Shown: positions 34,030 to 42,698 of the stretch, piece after piece
How the letters are laid out: the number at the start of each line of letters is the position of its first letter
Position numbering within the stretch: position 1 is the stretch's first letter
Source of the DNA: Halobacteriales archaeon YIM A00013
GTDB lineage: Archaea; Halobacteriota; Halobacteria; Halobacteriales; Haloarculaceae
Length of the DNA stretch: 64,000 nt
NCBI GenBank assembly: GCA_025041195.1
Contig: JAKCFM010000001.1
Location: 1,054,001 to 1,118,000 of the forward strand
Reading direction: 5' to 3'
Notes under the pieces: model-generated
Seen by the model: the letters and a program-made list of their open reading frames with translations, nothing else
Database searches by the model: none
What the model was told of the DNA's origin: nothing
Translations under genes and position numbers: made by a program

Positions 34030-35502
34030 ATGTCCGCACCCGACGTTCTGTTTTGTGTGCTGGACTCCGCACGACGGGATCGGGTCTCGGCGTACGGACA
34101 CAGCCGGAAAACGACCCCGACGCTCGAATCACTCGCCAGTGAGGCCACGACGTTCGATAACGCCTTCGTGCCGGCTCCGTGGACGTTGCCGTCACACTGT
34201 TCGATGTTTACGGGACTGTATCCCTCAGAACACGGCGTGACGAACGGCTTTACCGATCAACGGCTTGGCCTCCCGTCGTCGGTAGACACACTCACAGAAC
34301 GCCTCCGATCGGATGGCTATCGAACGGCAGGGTTTTCCAACAATCCGTGGGTTGGCCAGCTCTCAGGCCTTGATCGTGGGTTCGAGGAGTTTGTCGAGTG
34401 GGATCTTGAGATTAGCCGGTCGAACACGGCGATTCACGGGCGCGCCGGACGGATACACTCTCGACTCCATACGCTACTCGGCCATGCGAGTCGACAGCCC
34501 CTCGTGTTGTTAAAACGCCGGTTTTTCACCGAGCGACTGGTTGATAGGGCGGTGTCCTGGATCGAAACCACGGCCACTGACGACGCACCGACGTTTACCT
34601 TCCTCAACCTGATGGAGGCACACAGCCCGTACTATCCACCCAAATGGGCGTTCAAAGCGCTTGATTTGCCAACGCCCTCGGCTATTGAGGCGCGGCGGCT
34701 GAACGTTAAGCTCCTGGCGAACATCATGGGAAGCTCTCGACTGGACAGAGAGACGCGCGAGCGCCTGCTTGATTACTACGACGCCAGTCTTCGGTATCTC
34801 GATTCGATCGTTGATCGACTGCTTGAAGCGATCAAAGCCACCGGAAAGTACGACGATACGCTCGTCATCTTCTGTTCGGATCACGGGAAAACGCTCGGGG
34901 AATTCGACAGAGACGGGCTTCCGCCACACTACGTTCGGGATATCAACACCCATGTTCCGCTGTTCATCAAAGAACCGGGCCAAACAGGCGCACGAACGGT
35001 CGAGCAACCATTTGAACTCCGACAGCTGTTCGAGACAGTCCTTGCTGGTGGATACGAGGAGTCGCTCCAGCAGAGCCAGCCCACCGCGCTCGTCGAAGAC
35101 GTAATCCCACACACTGGACGGGATATCGATCCGGAAACGGTTACGCACTGGCGGCTCCTCACTGACGGCGAACATAAGTACGTCAAGTCGATTCCCACCA
35201 CAGACACCGCACCGTCCACCGGTGAACACGACGCGAACGGCCACAAAGATCCAGAGACCGTCGCGGAAACCACATTCGAGGCCACAAACGGACATCGTCA
35301 GGAGTTTCTGTTCCGTGGGGATGGAATCGATGAAACCGTCATTGAACCGGAATCCTCCGTTCTCGATCGGTTCCGGACGTTGCTAGAAGAGCGTGCGAGC
35401 GCGATGGAGATCGTCACCGAAGGGGCGCCGGCAGATGCCGACGCTGATCAGCTGAGTGGCTCCATCGAGGCCCAGCTCGAGGATCTTGGCTACCTTGACT
35501 GA
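34030..35502 (+). CDS. Sulfatase-fold enzyme with threonine in the nucleophile position
   Basis: Alkaline-phosphatase superfamily protein of 490 residues. It has the sulfatase N-terminus VLFCVLDSARRDRVSAYGH, the active-site segment PWTLPSHCSMFTGLYPSEHGV, and the late metal motif FCSDHGKTLGEF. True sulfatases have C/S-x-P-x-R with a formylglycine precursor; here the motif reads T-L-P-S-H. Phosphatase or phosphoglycerol-transferase-like chemistry is therefore as likely as sulfate-ester hydrolysis (inference). ATG 34030 is chosen. The C-terminus ends LEDLGYLD. Its 3' end overlaps the convergent propeller gene by 13 bases. Confidence 0.82.
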   Translation: MSAPDVLFCVLDSARRDRVSAYGHSRKTTPTLESLASEATTFDNAFVPAPWTLPSHCSMFTGLYPSEHGVTNGFTDQRLGLPSSVDTLTERLRSDGYRTAGFSNNPWVGQLSGLDRGFEEFVEWDLEISRSNTAIHGRAGRIHSRLHTLLGHASRQPLVLLKRRFFTERLVDRAVSWIETTATDDAPTFTFLNLMEAHSPYYPPKWAFKALDLPTPSAIEARRLNVKLLANIMGSSRLDRETRERLLDYYDASLRYLDSIVDRLLEAIKATGKYDDTLVIFCSDHGKTLGEFDRDGLPPHYVRDINTHVPLFIKEPGQTGARTVEQPFELRQLFETVLAGGYEESLQQSQPTALVEDVIPHTGRDIDPETVTHWRLLTDGEHKYVKSIPTTDTAPSTGEHDANGHKDPETVAETTFEATNGHRQEFLFRGDGIDETVIEPESSVLDRFRTLLEERASAMEIVTEGAPADADADQLSGSIEAQLEDLGYLD

Positions 35503-36716
35503 CCAAGCAGTCGATCATCGAACGATTCGGCCTCGATCGTCAAGATGGCGCCATGCTGCTGTTTTGTGTTGAACGGATTGCAGTACAGCGTCCCGTTTTC
35601 TGCACCAAGAAACACGTAGGCGTTCGCACACGGGAGTCGACCGCCAGGATTGAGATACTGAACAGGACAGCGACGGACGCCAAACCGCGCGAGTAACTGC
35701 CATTCCGTGAAATCAGTGTCGGCAGGAGCGGCAACCACCGTTGCGGTTGGCTCCTGAAACGCCTCATCTGTGGCTGTTGGGGCAGTGCTGTCGCCACCGG
35801 CCTCGATTGCAGTCGAGAAGACCGCCCAGACTGTTGATCCGTCGTGAATCGTCGTTCCGTAGTAGACTGAGTTTCCGACGGTCGTGACGGGCTGGGGCTC
35901 CGGTGCGTTTGTCTTGATTGCGTCGAGCGTCTGGTCTGTGAGCGGCGTGCCACCGTCTGCGGAGATTTCTGTGGGTGGCGTTCCGATCGCCGGGCCACCC
36001 GCTGGAATCTTCTGGCGGTCAAGTCTGAAGATGCTGTTTCGCTCGGTGTAGAGACAGTCCATCCCCCAGAGCAGTGCATCGGGGGTGAACACCAGATCCA
36101 CGGCTCGAAATCGCTGATCGCCGCCAACAACTGGTTCGAAACGTCCGTCTTTGATCCGCCCGATATGACACTCTGTGTCGCGGTCACCGGTTGAAAGCCA
36201 GATTGACTCGGTGTACGGATCAACCGCTATCGAGTGGATGTGGCGCACCTCCGGGAGCGAAAGAAACCGTCTCCAGGTGCGACCGTCGTCGACCGACCGG
36301 AGCACGTGCGGGGTCGCAGAACTGTCGAGCGGATACTCGCCGAGATAGACGGCCCCATCGTGTCGACACAGCGCAGTGGGTAACACGCCGAAGAGCCCCG
36401 ACGACGATGGAAGTTTTCGACAAAAATGCCAGTTTACTCCGCCATCCTGGCTTGAAAACAGGTGTCGTCCCACCGTCGCGATCAGTGCAGTATCGCCGAC
36501 TGGCCAGACGTTTGTCGTCTGGTAGGCACCAACCATCCATTCGAGCACTGACCGGCCAGGCGCCCGCGTCACTGTCGCAAACGAAAGCGCTGCGACGCCA
36601 CGTCCTGGGTTGGAGATCGATCCAATCGGCGCAAACGAGTCGACGGTCGAACCTTCATAGACCGTTCGGTGATGCGATCCGATGATGCGTCCGTTCTGAA
36701 CCGACTGGAGCTTCAT
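35490..36716 (-). CDS. Asp-box beta-propeller protein (sialidase-like fold)
   Basis: Protein of 408 residues with at least two canonical Asp boxes, S-x-D-x-G-x-x-W: SQDGGVNW and SVDDGRTW. These are followed by IHSIAVDPYTESIWLSTGD and further blade-like repeats such as NSVYYGTTIHDGSTVWAVF. This indicates a sialidase/BNR-type propeller. No signal peptide was found, and the catalytic residues of true sialidases could not be confirmed. Its start overlaps the stop of the upstream membrane-protein gene by 4 bases, implying coupled translation. The role may be glycan binding or processing. Confidence 0.72.
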   Translation of the reverse strand: MKLQSVQNGRIIGSHHRTVYEGSTVDSFAPIGSISNPGRGVAALSFATVTRAPGRSVLEWMVGAYQTTNVWPVGDTALIATVGRHLFSSQDGGVNWHFCRKLPSSSGLFGVLPTALCRHDGAVYLGEYPLDSSATPHVLRSVDDGRTWRRFLSLPEVRHIHSIAVDPYTESIWLSTGDRDTECHIGRIKDGRFEPVVGGDQRFRAVDLVFTPDALLWGMDCLYTERNSIFRLDRQKIPAGGPAIGTPPTEISADGGTPLTDQTLDAIKTNAPEPQPVTTVGNSVYYGTTIHDGSTVWAVFSTAIEAGGDSTAPTATDEAFQEPTATVVAAPADTDFTEWQLLARFGVRRCPVQYLNPGGRLPCANAYVFLGAENGTLYCNPFNTKQQHGAILTIEAESFDDRLLGQSR

Positions 36717-38593
36717 CGAGCGCTCACCCCGATTGAGGATTCGTTCGCGGGACCGACGCCCGGCCGGTTGTGCGCGTGGACGAAATACACCGAGAGCTCG
36801 CCGTTTGAAAGCACGCGGTTCACACCCGGTTGGTACGGGACCGAATCGAAGCTCTCCTCGCTGAATCGCAGCTCATTGTACGCAACCACCTCTCGTTGCC
36901 TATCGATCGTCCCGACCGCTAGATACTGTGAGCGGGGCATCGACGTTCGAAGCCGGCCGAGACCATGGAATGAGAGCGTTTGCTGGTACTGATCCTGTCT
37001 GGCGTCGGTCCACCGGACGCCATGCGTTCCATCCGCATACCGTGTTGGCTGCATGCGAATGCCCAGTATGTGTCGCTCGGGCGGCAGCCCCTCGAACGTC
37101 TGATCGTATCCGGTCAGCTGTGCCTCTGAGATCTGGACGTTCTGCTTGTAAATGTAGGGCGACTGGTAGAGCGGCGCGATTGCGAGAACGAGCATCAACC
37201 CGAACACGGCGACGAGCACGACCGAGCCGGTTCGCTTCGAGAATCGATCACGGATGCGTGAGAGTCCAGCACTGATACCGACGGTTCCAAGCATTGTGGC
37301 AGCAACCATCATAAATCCCAGATGCCGAAACTGCATTTTGGAGATGCTCCCAACCATGTAGATCACGAACAGGCCGAGCAATGGCACGAGACTCAGCGTG
37401 AGATAGAGCCGTGTACTCGCCGAGATCGTTGGATCATCGTCGAGCGCATTGCGGATCGAAACGAGTGCAACCAGGCCCGTGATACTCGCAAACACCGTAG
37501 AGAGTAAAAATAGCTTGACGAACAGTTCGGGGATCGATCCACCAACGGCCGCAATTGAGGCTCCTTGCGCCTGTACTCGCTCTCCAGCGACCGTTTCACC
37601 GTTGATGTAGCCGACAACCTTCTCGATATGCTTGCTGGCGAGTCGGTAGAACCATGTCGTCCGAACGGTCCAGATGGAGTAGACACCGGCGAAAAACACC
37701 GTCGGAGCGTAGAGTCGTGGCTGATTGGCAACCGGATGGGCTGGTTTTCCAATCCCATAGAAAAACTGGACGCCACAGAGAATGACGAAGAAAATCAGCA
37801 GATTCAGCGCCTGCTGTGGGTGATAGACGACGACCGCACTGAGGACAATCGTCAGCGCCAGCAGCGAGCCGGTGTGGGCGTGCGTTGTGTCGGTATCGGG
37901 GCCGTCGGTCTGCCCGAGCGATAGCACGGTTTTCAACAGCAAGAAGATGATAAACGCCGAGTAGAGCGTGGTGAGCGTAAACGGATGGACTCGAAAATGC
38001 GTGCTAACGTGATTGATTGGGAGCATGAGCGCGGCAGAGAACAGTCCGATACCCATCGTTAGCGGACCGGTTGCGAGCAATCGCGCACAGTACGGGACGA
38101 AAACGATGTACAACAGGGCAAACAGGATGGTCAATAACAATAGTCCATTCCGGTAGGGTAGGCCTGTCAGACGCTCTACAAAGACCGTGATGATGTGAAT
38201 TGCGGGGTAGATCATTCCGAACGGACTCATTGCACCCGTTGCCAGATCTTTCGTGAGTCCAAGGTGTGTTAGCGGATCCGCGGATCCGTAGAAGTAGTAT
38301 CCCCGCATCAGCGGCAGCCCAAAGATTGACAGCAACGCGCACGACGCAAGGGCGAGTGCCAGATTCCGGGTCCAGGCCAGTGGTGCCGTGATGGTGATGA
38401 CGAGCGCTATGGCGAGGGCAATCGTGATGGCTATCCAGAATCCAACCGGGGTGGCGCCGTACAATGAAAGCTCATAGCCAGTTGCTGGATGGGTATAGCT
38501 GAGTATCACTGCTACTGTGACCGAGAGAAAGCCGACGACGAGCGCGGGACGCGTCCACCAGACCCACGGTGACGCCGTATCAGCGTCAGCCAT
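36713..38593 (-). CDS. Large polytopic membrane protein, possible GT-C transferase or polymerase
   Basis: Protein of 626 residues with about 12 hydrophobic segments over the first ~440 residues, and a hydrophilic C-terminal domain of about 140 residues after the last one (ending near SVVLVAVFGLMLVLAIAPLY). An early extracytoplasmic loop, RGYYFYGSADPLTHLGLTKD, contains acidic and histidine residues of the kind used by GT-C enzymes, but no family motif is decisive. Oligosaccharide polymerase, GT-C glycosyltransferase or ligase are all possible. It is translationally coupled to the propeller gene and lies 90 bases downstream of a phosphatase-fold gene. Confidence 0.7.
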   Translation of the reverse strand: MADADTASPWVWWTRPALVVGFLSVTVAVILSYTHPATGYELSLYGATPVGFWIAITIALAIALVITITAPLAWTRNLALALASCALLSIFGLPLMRGYYFYGSADPLTHLGLTKDLATGAMSPFGMIYPAIHIITVFVERLTGLPYRNGLLLLTILFALLYIVFVPYCARLLATGPLTMGIGLFSAALMLPINHVSTHFRVHPFTLTTLYSAFIIFLLLKTVLSLGQTDGPDTDTTHAHTGSLLALTIVLSAVVVYHPQQALNLLIFFVILCGVQFFYGIGKPAHPVANQPRLYAPTVFFAGVYSIWTVRTTWFYRLASKHIEKVVGYINGETVAGERVQAQGASIAAVGGSIPELFVKLFLLSTVFASITGLVALVSIRNALDDDPTISASTRLYLTLSLVPLLGLFVIYMVGSISKMQFRHLGFMMVAATMLGTVGISAGLSRIRDRFSKRTGSVVLVAVFGLMLVLAIAPLYQSPYIYKQNVQISEAQLTGYDQTFEGLPPERHILGIRMQPTRYADGTHGVRWTDARQDQYQQTLSFHGLGRLRTSMPRSQYLAVGTIDRQREVVAYNELRFSEESFDSVPYQPGVNRVLSNGELSVYFVHAHNRPGVGPANESSIGVSAR

Positions 38594-38683
38594 CGCTCTC
38601 CGTTACAGCCATGTGCGTGCGCAATTCCATGTGGATGGCGATTGGGTGACGACCATTATTGTTATGGGCTATGTACCACACCG

Positions 38684-39634
38684 TTACTCCTGATACCCAA
38701 GTGCTCGGAGCCGATCTTTGGCCACGCCAGCAACTTCCCCGTTGCCACTCCCCCGAGGGTGACAGCGTGGTTGTTCCGAGTGTATCTCCCGTCGGTTTGA
38801 CGCCGGAATCACTTGCCACGGCACGGTGACGAGTTCGTCGGTGTACGTTCCGGGTGGATGGCCCCACTCTCGAATCGGAATTGGCGATGATCGCTCACCG
38901 ATCATATTGCCGTGATCGGAGGAGACCACCGTGCGTCCGGACAGCCCATCGATGAGTGATTGCACCGGTGGGAGTGTCAAACGGAGATTATTCCGATAGG
39001 CCTGCCAGATCTGATCCGCTGAAACCGACATATCACCGTCTCGAAGGCGCCCCCAGATGTCGCGTTCGTCTGCACCGTCGAGTCGCTGTCCCACGTTAAG
39101 CGACGGCGCGTTAATGAAGGGGTAATGCGGCTGCATAAAGTGGATAATGAGCCGCTTGTGGGGGTACAGCTCCGCGGCTTCGTTCCCGAATTCGGCCATC
39201 GTCTCTGGCATCACCGTTCCGTGTTCGTCGTTCCAGTCGCGTTTCCACACCTCGATAACGTCGTGGAACGTCGCATCTATCTTCTCACTCCATCGGTAGA
39301 GCTGAGGGCTCGCCGTAATGTACACGGTATCGAGATACGCTTTTCTGGCGAAATTCCCCTGTAGAAACTCGACAGTGTGTGAGCCTCGCGACTGGCGCTG
39401 TTCGAGGGTGCCTGGAAACGCATCGTCATCAATTTCGTCTTCGAACAGGTCGTATCGACAGGCGTCGAGCAGTATCAGATTATCCCAGTCTTCCGCCATG
39501 AAATCGTCGCCCTCTGTGTTGTAGTCGGTTCGATACAGCCGACGGTTGTACAGCCGGTTACACTCCTGTAAGAAAAATGCCGGCCGCTGGATTCCCCGTC
39601 GAAGCCCACGCCACAGCTGGGAGGGGGTGTACAT
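38684..39634 (-). CDS. Small alkaline-phosphatase/sulfatase-fold protein
   Basis: Protein of 316 residues. It has the N-terminal metal site DNLILLDACRYDLF, a likely nucleophile region RGSHTVEFLQGNF, the motif IIHFMQPHYPFI, and the late metal motif VVSSDHGNMIGE. A histidine near IREWGHPPG may complete the second site. The C-terminus is AKDRLRALGYQE, the third occurrence in the window of an (L)xxLGYx tail on an enzyme of this fold. It has no signal peptide. It heads a minus-strand set with the polytopic protein and propeller, consistent with phosphate- or sulfate-linked modification of a glycan. Confidence 0.78.
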   Translation of the reverse strand: MYTPSQLWRGLRRGIQRPAFFLQECNRLYNRRLYRTDYNTEGDDFMAEDWDNLILLDACRYDLFEDEIDDDAFPGTLEQRQSRGSHTVEFLQGNFARKAYLDTVYITASPQLYRWSEKIDATFHDVIEVWKRDWNDEHGTVMPETMAEFGNEAAELYPHKRLIIHFMQPHYPFINAPSLNVGQRLDGADERDIWGRLRDGDMSVSADQIWQAYRNNLRLTLPPVQSLIDGLSGRTVVSSDHGNMIGERSSPIPIREWGHPPGTYTDELVTVPWQVIPASNRREIHSEQPRCHPRGSGNGEVAGVAKDRLRALGYQE

Positions 39635-39724
39635 TGTACCGAGTAACGGGGATGAGACTCAATGTAATGCCGTAACTACGCCCACACGGAGCGCATAAGC
39701 GATCCATTACTATCCGAACGCCGT

Positions 39725-41221
39725 GTGTCACTGTCGACTGTACAGATGCTACGTCGGGTTATGCAAGGATTACAGGCGATGCTCGTCGCCGAGGGCGCAC
39801 GAATGATCTCGAAAGGGGTCATCGTCGTACTGCTGGCGAATATGTTTCTCAGTCCCGACGAGTACGGACTCTTGTTTCTCTCGCTGTCGATTCTCGGGAC
39901 GGGACTATTATTTTCCTATCTTGGATTCGCAAAATCTGCAGCCAGATACATAACCGAATACAAGGAGACCGATCCCGATCAGATTCCCCACATCGTGACC
40001 ACCTCGTTGCGGTACAATCTGCTTTCGATTGGCGTCGTGAGTCTTACCGTGGTGCTCGGCAGTGAACTCATCGCCGATATCGTCCGCGAGCCCTCGGTCC
40101 AGCCCTTTCTCGTTGTGGGTGCGTTGTACATCGCGACGATGACGCTCTCGAAGTTTGCGTCAATCGTGTTTCAGGGTTTTAACCGGGTTCGCTGGAGTGC
40201 ATGTATTGGGGCGCTCTCGAACGTGAGTCTGCTGGCGTTCACGGTTCTGTTTTTGCTGTTTGGACTCGGAGCGGTCGGAGCGCTGGCGGGCTATGTGGTG
40301 GGGTACGGACTCGCCGCTGTCGTTGGACTCGGGGTGATTTACACCCGGTTTCTCCCGAAATACGCGAGCGAAACGCCTCCAGACCCCGAGCTTTCGGGAA
40401 AGATACTCCGGTATTCGATCCCGCTCACGATTACGAGAGGCGGCCACACGCTGGATAAGAACGTGGATACGATCCTTGTCGGGTTTTTCCTCTCACCCGC
40501 GGCAGTGGCCTACTACGTGCTCGCAAAGCAGATTGCAGATTTCGTCACGGTGCCAGCAACGTCGCTTGGATTTGCCGTTTCGCCTGCCTATGGGGAACAG
40601 AAGGCGAGTGACTCGCTCCACAACGCAGGAACGCTGTACGAACACGCGTTCATTCACACGATGTTGTTGTACTGTCCGGCCGGGGTTGGGCTGATTCTCA
40701 TAGCAGAGCCGATGATCACCTACGTGTTTGGCGCAGATTATCTCGGCGCGGTCCCCGTCGTCCAGGTGTTTGGCGTCTACATCCTGTTGCGATCGATCGA
40801 TAAGATTACGAACGACGGACTGGATTTCGTCGGGCGCGCACGCGAGCGGGCAGTGGCAAAAACGGGCGCATCCGTTGGCAACGTTGCATTGAATGTGGCG
40901 TTGATCCCCGTTATTGGGGTTGTTGGCGCCGCGATATCGACGGTCGTCACGTATATGGCCCTGATCGCCGTCGAGCTCTATATCATCGACCAGGAGTTTC
41001 CAATCGATCGGTGGCTCCTTCTGCGTTCGATCGGAGCGATTGCCGTCGTAACAGCTGGGATGTCGGTCGTGGTGGTCACAGGATTGGGACTCGTCTCCGG
41101 ACTCGTGACACTGCTGTTGCTCATCGGTGCTGCGATCTGTGTCTGGGGTCTGTTGGCAGTGGGCGTTGGGCTGCTCGATACAGAAGTTGTCAGCATAGCA
41201 ATTAAGAGCGTAATCGAGTAG
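39725..41221 (+). CDS. Polysaccharide flippase (Wzx/MOP superfamily)
   Basis: Membrane protein of 498 residues with about 14 hydrophobic segments, typical of lipid-linked oligosaccharide flippases. Characteristic features are the MISKGVIVVLLANMFLSPDEYGLLFLSLSI opening pair of segments, KILRYSIPLTITRGGHTLDKNVDTILVGFFLSPAAVAYY in the middle, and the large symmetrical second half. It would move the lipid-linked glycan to the outer face. The first codon is GTG at 39725; an ATG at 39746 (MLRRVMQG) is an alternative. It diverges from the phosphatase-fold gene and converges on a Gfo/Idh gene. Confidence 0.9.
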   Translation: MSLSTVQMLRRVMQGLQAMLVAEGARMISKGVIVVLLANMFLSPDEYGLLFLSLSILGTGLLFSYLGFAKSAARYITEYKETDPDQIPHIVTTSLRYNLLSIGVVSLTVVLGSELIADIVREPSVQPFLVVGALYIATMTLSKFASIVFQGFNRVRWSACIGALSNVSLLAFTVLFLLFGLGAVGALAGYVVGYGLAAVVGLGVIYTRFLPKYASETPPDPELSGKILRYSIPLTITRGGHTLDKNVDTILVGFFLSPAAVAYYVLAKQIADFVTVPATSLGFAVSPAYGEQKASDSLHNAGTLYEHAFIHTMLLYCPAGVGLILIAEPMITYVFGADYLGAVPVVQVFGVYILLRSIDKITNDGLDFVGRARERAVAKTGASVGNVALNVALIPVIGVVGAAISTVVTYMALIAVELYIIDQEFPIDRWLLLRSIGAIAVVTAGMSVVVVTGLGLVSGLVTLLLLIGAAICVWGLLAVGVGLLDTEVVSIAIKSVIE

Positions 41222-41230
41222 CCAGCCCAG

Positions 41231-42346
41231 CTAGACGGATGTATCAGGCGATGGCGCCGGCTCAAGGCGAACGGTTGACTCTTCGGCGACTGACCGAATT
41301 GCTTCCATCAAGCTGAGCACCCAGTGGGCCTGTTCGATCGGGACGGGCTGTGGTCCACCGCCAACGAGCGCTGCAGCTTCGGCATCGATCTGGTAAAAAT
41401 GGGAGTTGAGCTGAATCTCCGTCTCCCAGCTATTATTGAGCTTGTTGTCGAGCACGTCACGCACCGCGAGTATCGTCCCCTGGAGCCTGCGACCAATGCG
41501 CTCTACGTTGTTGCGAGCCCGATTAATCGTTGATGCCGTGTAATCTGCCGTCAACGGGACAACAGTCTGTGAAACGAGATCAATGACGAGCGAGCCCGCT
41601 GAGCCGTGGATATCGATTCGGTGAACGGGGGTTCCACCCGGCTGGACGCGAACGGAACAGAGCACACCGTGGTCGGTCTGATACTGCAACTGGACGGAGT
41701 CGTAGCTGAACTCCTGTTCGTACTCCCGCGTCAGTGCGGGCCGGATATCGATCGACGACGTATCTGCCGGATAGCCACCGAACGCGAGCGCAAGATAGAG
41801 TGGGTGTGGAATCCCCTCTTCGAACTCCCCGCCAGGAAGCTCGAACGTCCAGGCCCCCCGGTTTGGCTCGTGGGCGTAGGATGCGCCAGTGTAGGTGACA
41901 TCCACGCCTCGAATATCGCCCACGACCCCCGAATTGAGCAACGCACGCGCACGACGCGTGGCTGGATCGAACATGTGGTTGTGCACCGAAGAGACCGTGG
42001 CGTTGTTTTTCTCTGCAGTGTCTCTGAGCGTCGTCAGCTCGTCTGTCGTCACCGTTATCGGCTTTTCTATCAGCACCGACACGCCGGCTTCGAGTGCGCT
42101 TGCGCCGATCGATTCGTGTGTCTGCACCGGCGTGCAGATGTGAAGCCAGTCGAGCGACTCTGTCGCTAACAGTTCGTCAAGATCCGTATACGCGGTCGTG
42201 TTGTGGTCGTGGGCCATCGAGCGGGCCCGATCTTCGTCAATATCGCACACGCCAACCGGAGTCGTGTTCGGACATTTGCGAAGCCCCGTCAGATGCTGTC
42301 CAGAAATAACGCCCGCGCCAACGACGGCTGTTCTGAGGACCATCAT
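41231..42346 (-). CDS. Gfo/Idh/MocA family oxidoreductase
   Basis: NAD(P)-dependent sugar oxidoreductase of 371 residues. The Rossmann segment is AVVGAGVISGQHLTGLRKC, then VCDIDEDRA, HICTPVQTH and the LIEKPITV loop. The C-terminal alpha/beta domain (SSVHNHMFDPATRRARALL, GIPHPLYLALAFGG) holds histidines in place of the usual GxHxxD. The start may be either of two adjacent ATGs at 42346/42343. Its position next to the flippase suggests a sugar-modifying role in the same glycan; the exact substrate is unknown. Confidence 0.88.
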   Translation of the reverse strand: MMVLRTAVVGAGVISGQHLTGLRKCPNTTPVGVCDIDEDRARSMAHDHNTTAYTDLDELLATESLDWLHICTPVQTHESIGASALEAGVSVLIEKPITVTTDELTTLRDTAEKNNATVSSVHNHMFDPATRRARALLNSGVVGDIRGVDVTYTGASYAHEPNRGAWTFELPGGEFEEGIPHPLYLALAFGGYPADTSSIDIRPALTREYEQEFSYDSVQLQYQTDHGVLCSVRVQPGGTPVHRIDIHGSAGSLVIDLVSQTVVPLTADYTASTINRARNNVERIGRRLQGTILAVRDVLDNKLNNSWETEIQLNSHFYQIDAEAAALVGGGPQPVPIEQAHWVLSLMEAIRSVAEESTVRLEPAPSPDTSV

Positions 42347-42698
42347 CTGTATTCACGTCATCCAGCGCATTGTTATGCGTCCGTTAGCGGTGCCCGTGGC
42401 CGAGTAGGATGGTCGTTATTTCGGGTTTCGCTGAGCAACGCCAGATCGATCTCCGCGCACTGCCGTGTGTGTCACTCACTATCGTTTCTACACAGCGGTT
42501 CTGAAACGCGAAAATTCTACGGGTAATCCCTGCCTACTCCTGGTAATCCGATCCTGTAGAAGAGTAAGCGCGGATTGCACAAACAATACTGTGCTGGAAT
42601 GTATACGTGAGTAATACATCGTATCTTTCACTCGATAGGCCCTAACTATCAGCTACATAGCCAGAACTTACTTTATCGTAACCCAGCTTTACCCGCTG
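42347..42698. promoter_or_regulatory. Intergenic region with leaderless promoter for the beta-helix gene
   Basis: About 350 bases without a gene. CTTTATCG around 42670-42677 is a TATA-like element about 27 bases before the ATG at 42699, the usual spacing for leaderless haloarchaeal transcripts. Nothing else was recognised. Confidence 0.45.

Noticed and set aside
34030-35502. Call as a bona fide sulfatase
   Set aside because: The formylglycine precursor Cys/Ser is replaced by Thr (T-L-P-S-H), so only the fold, not the chemistry, is claimed.
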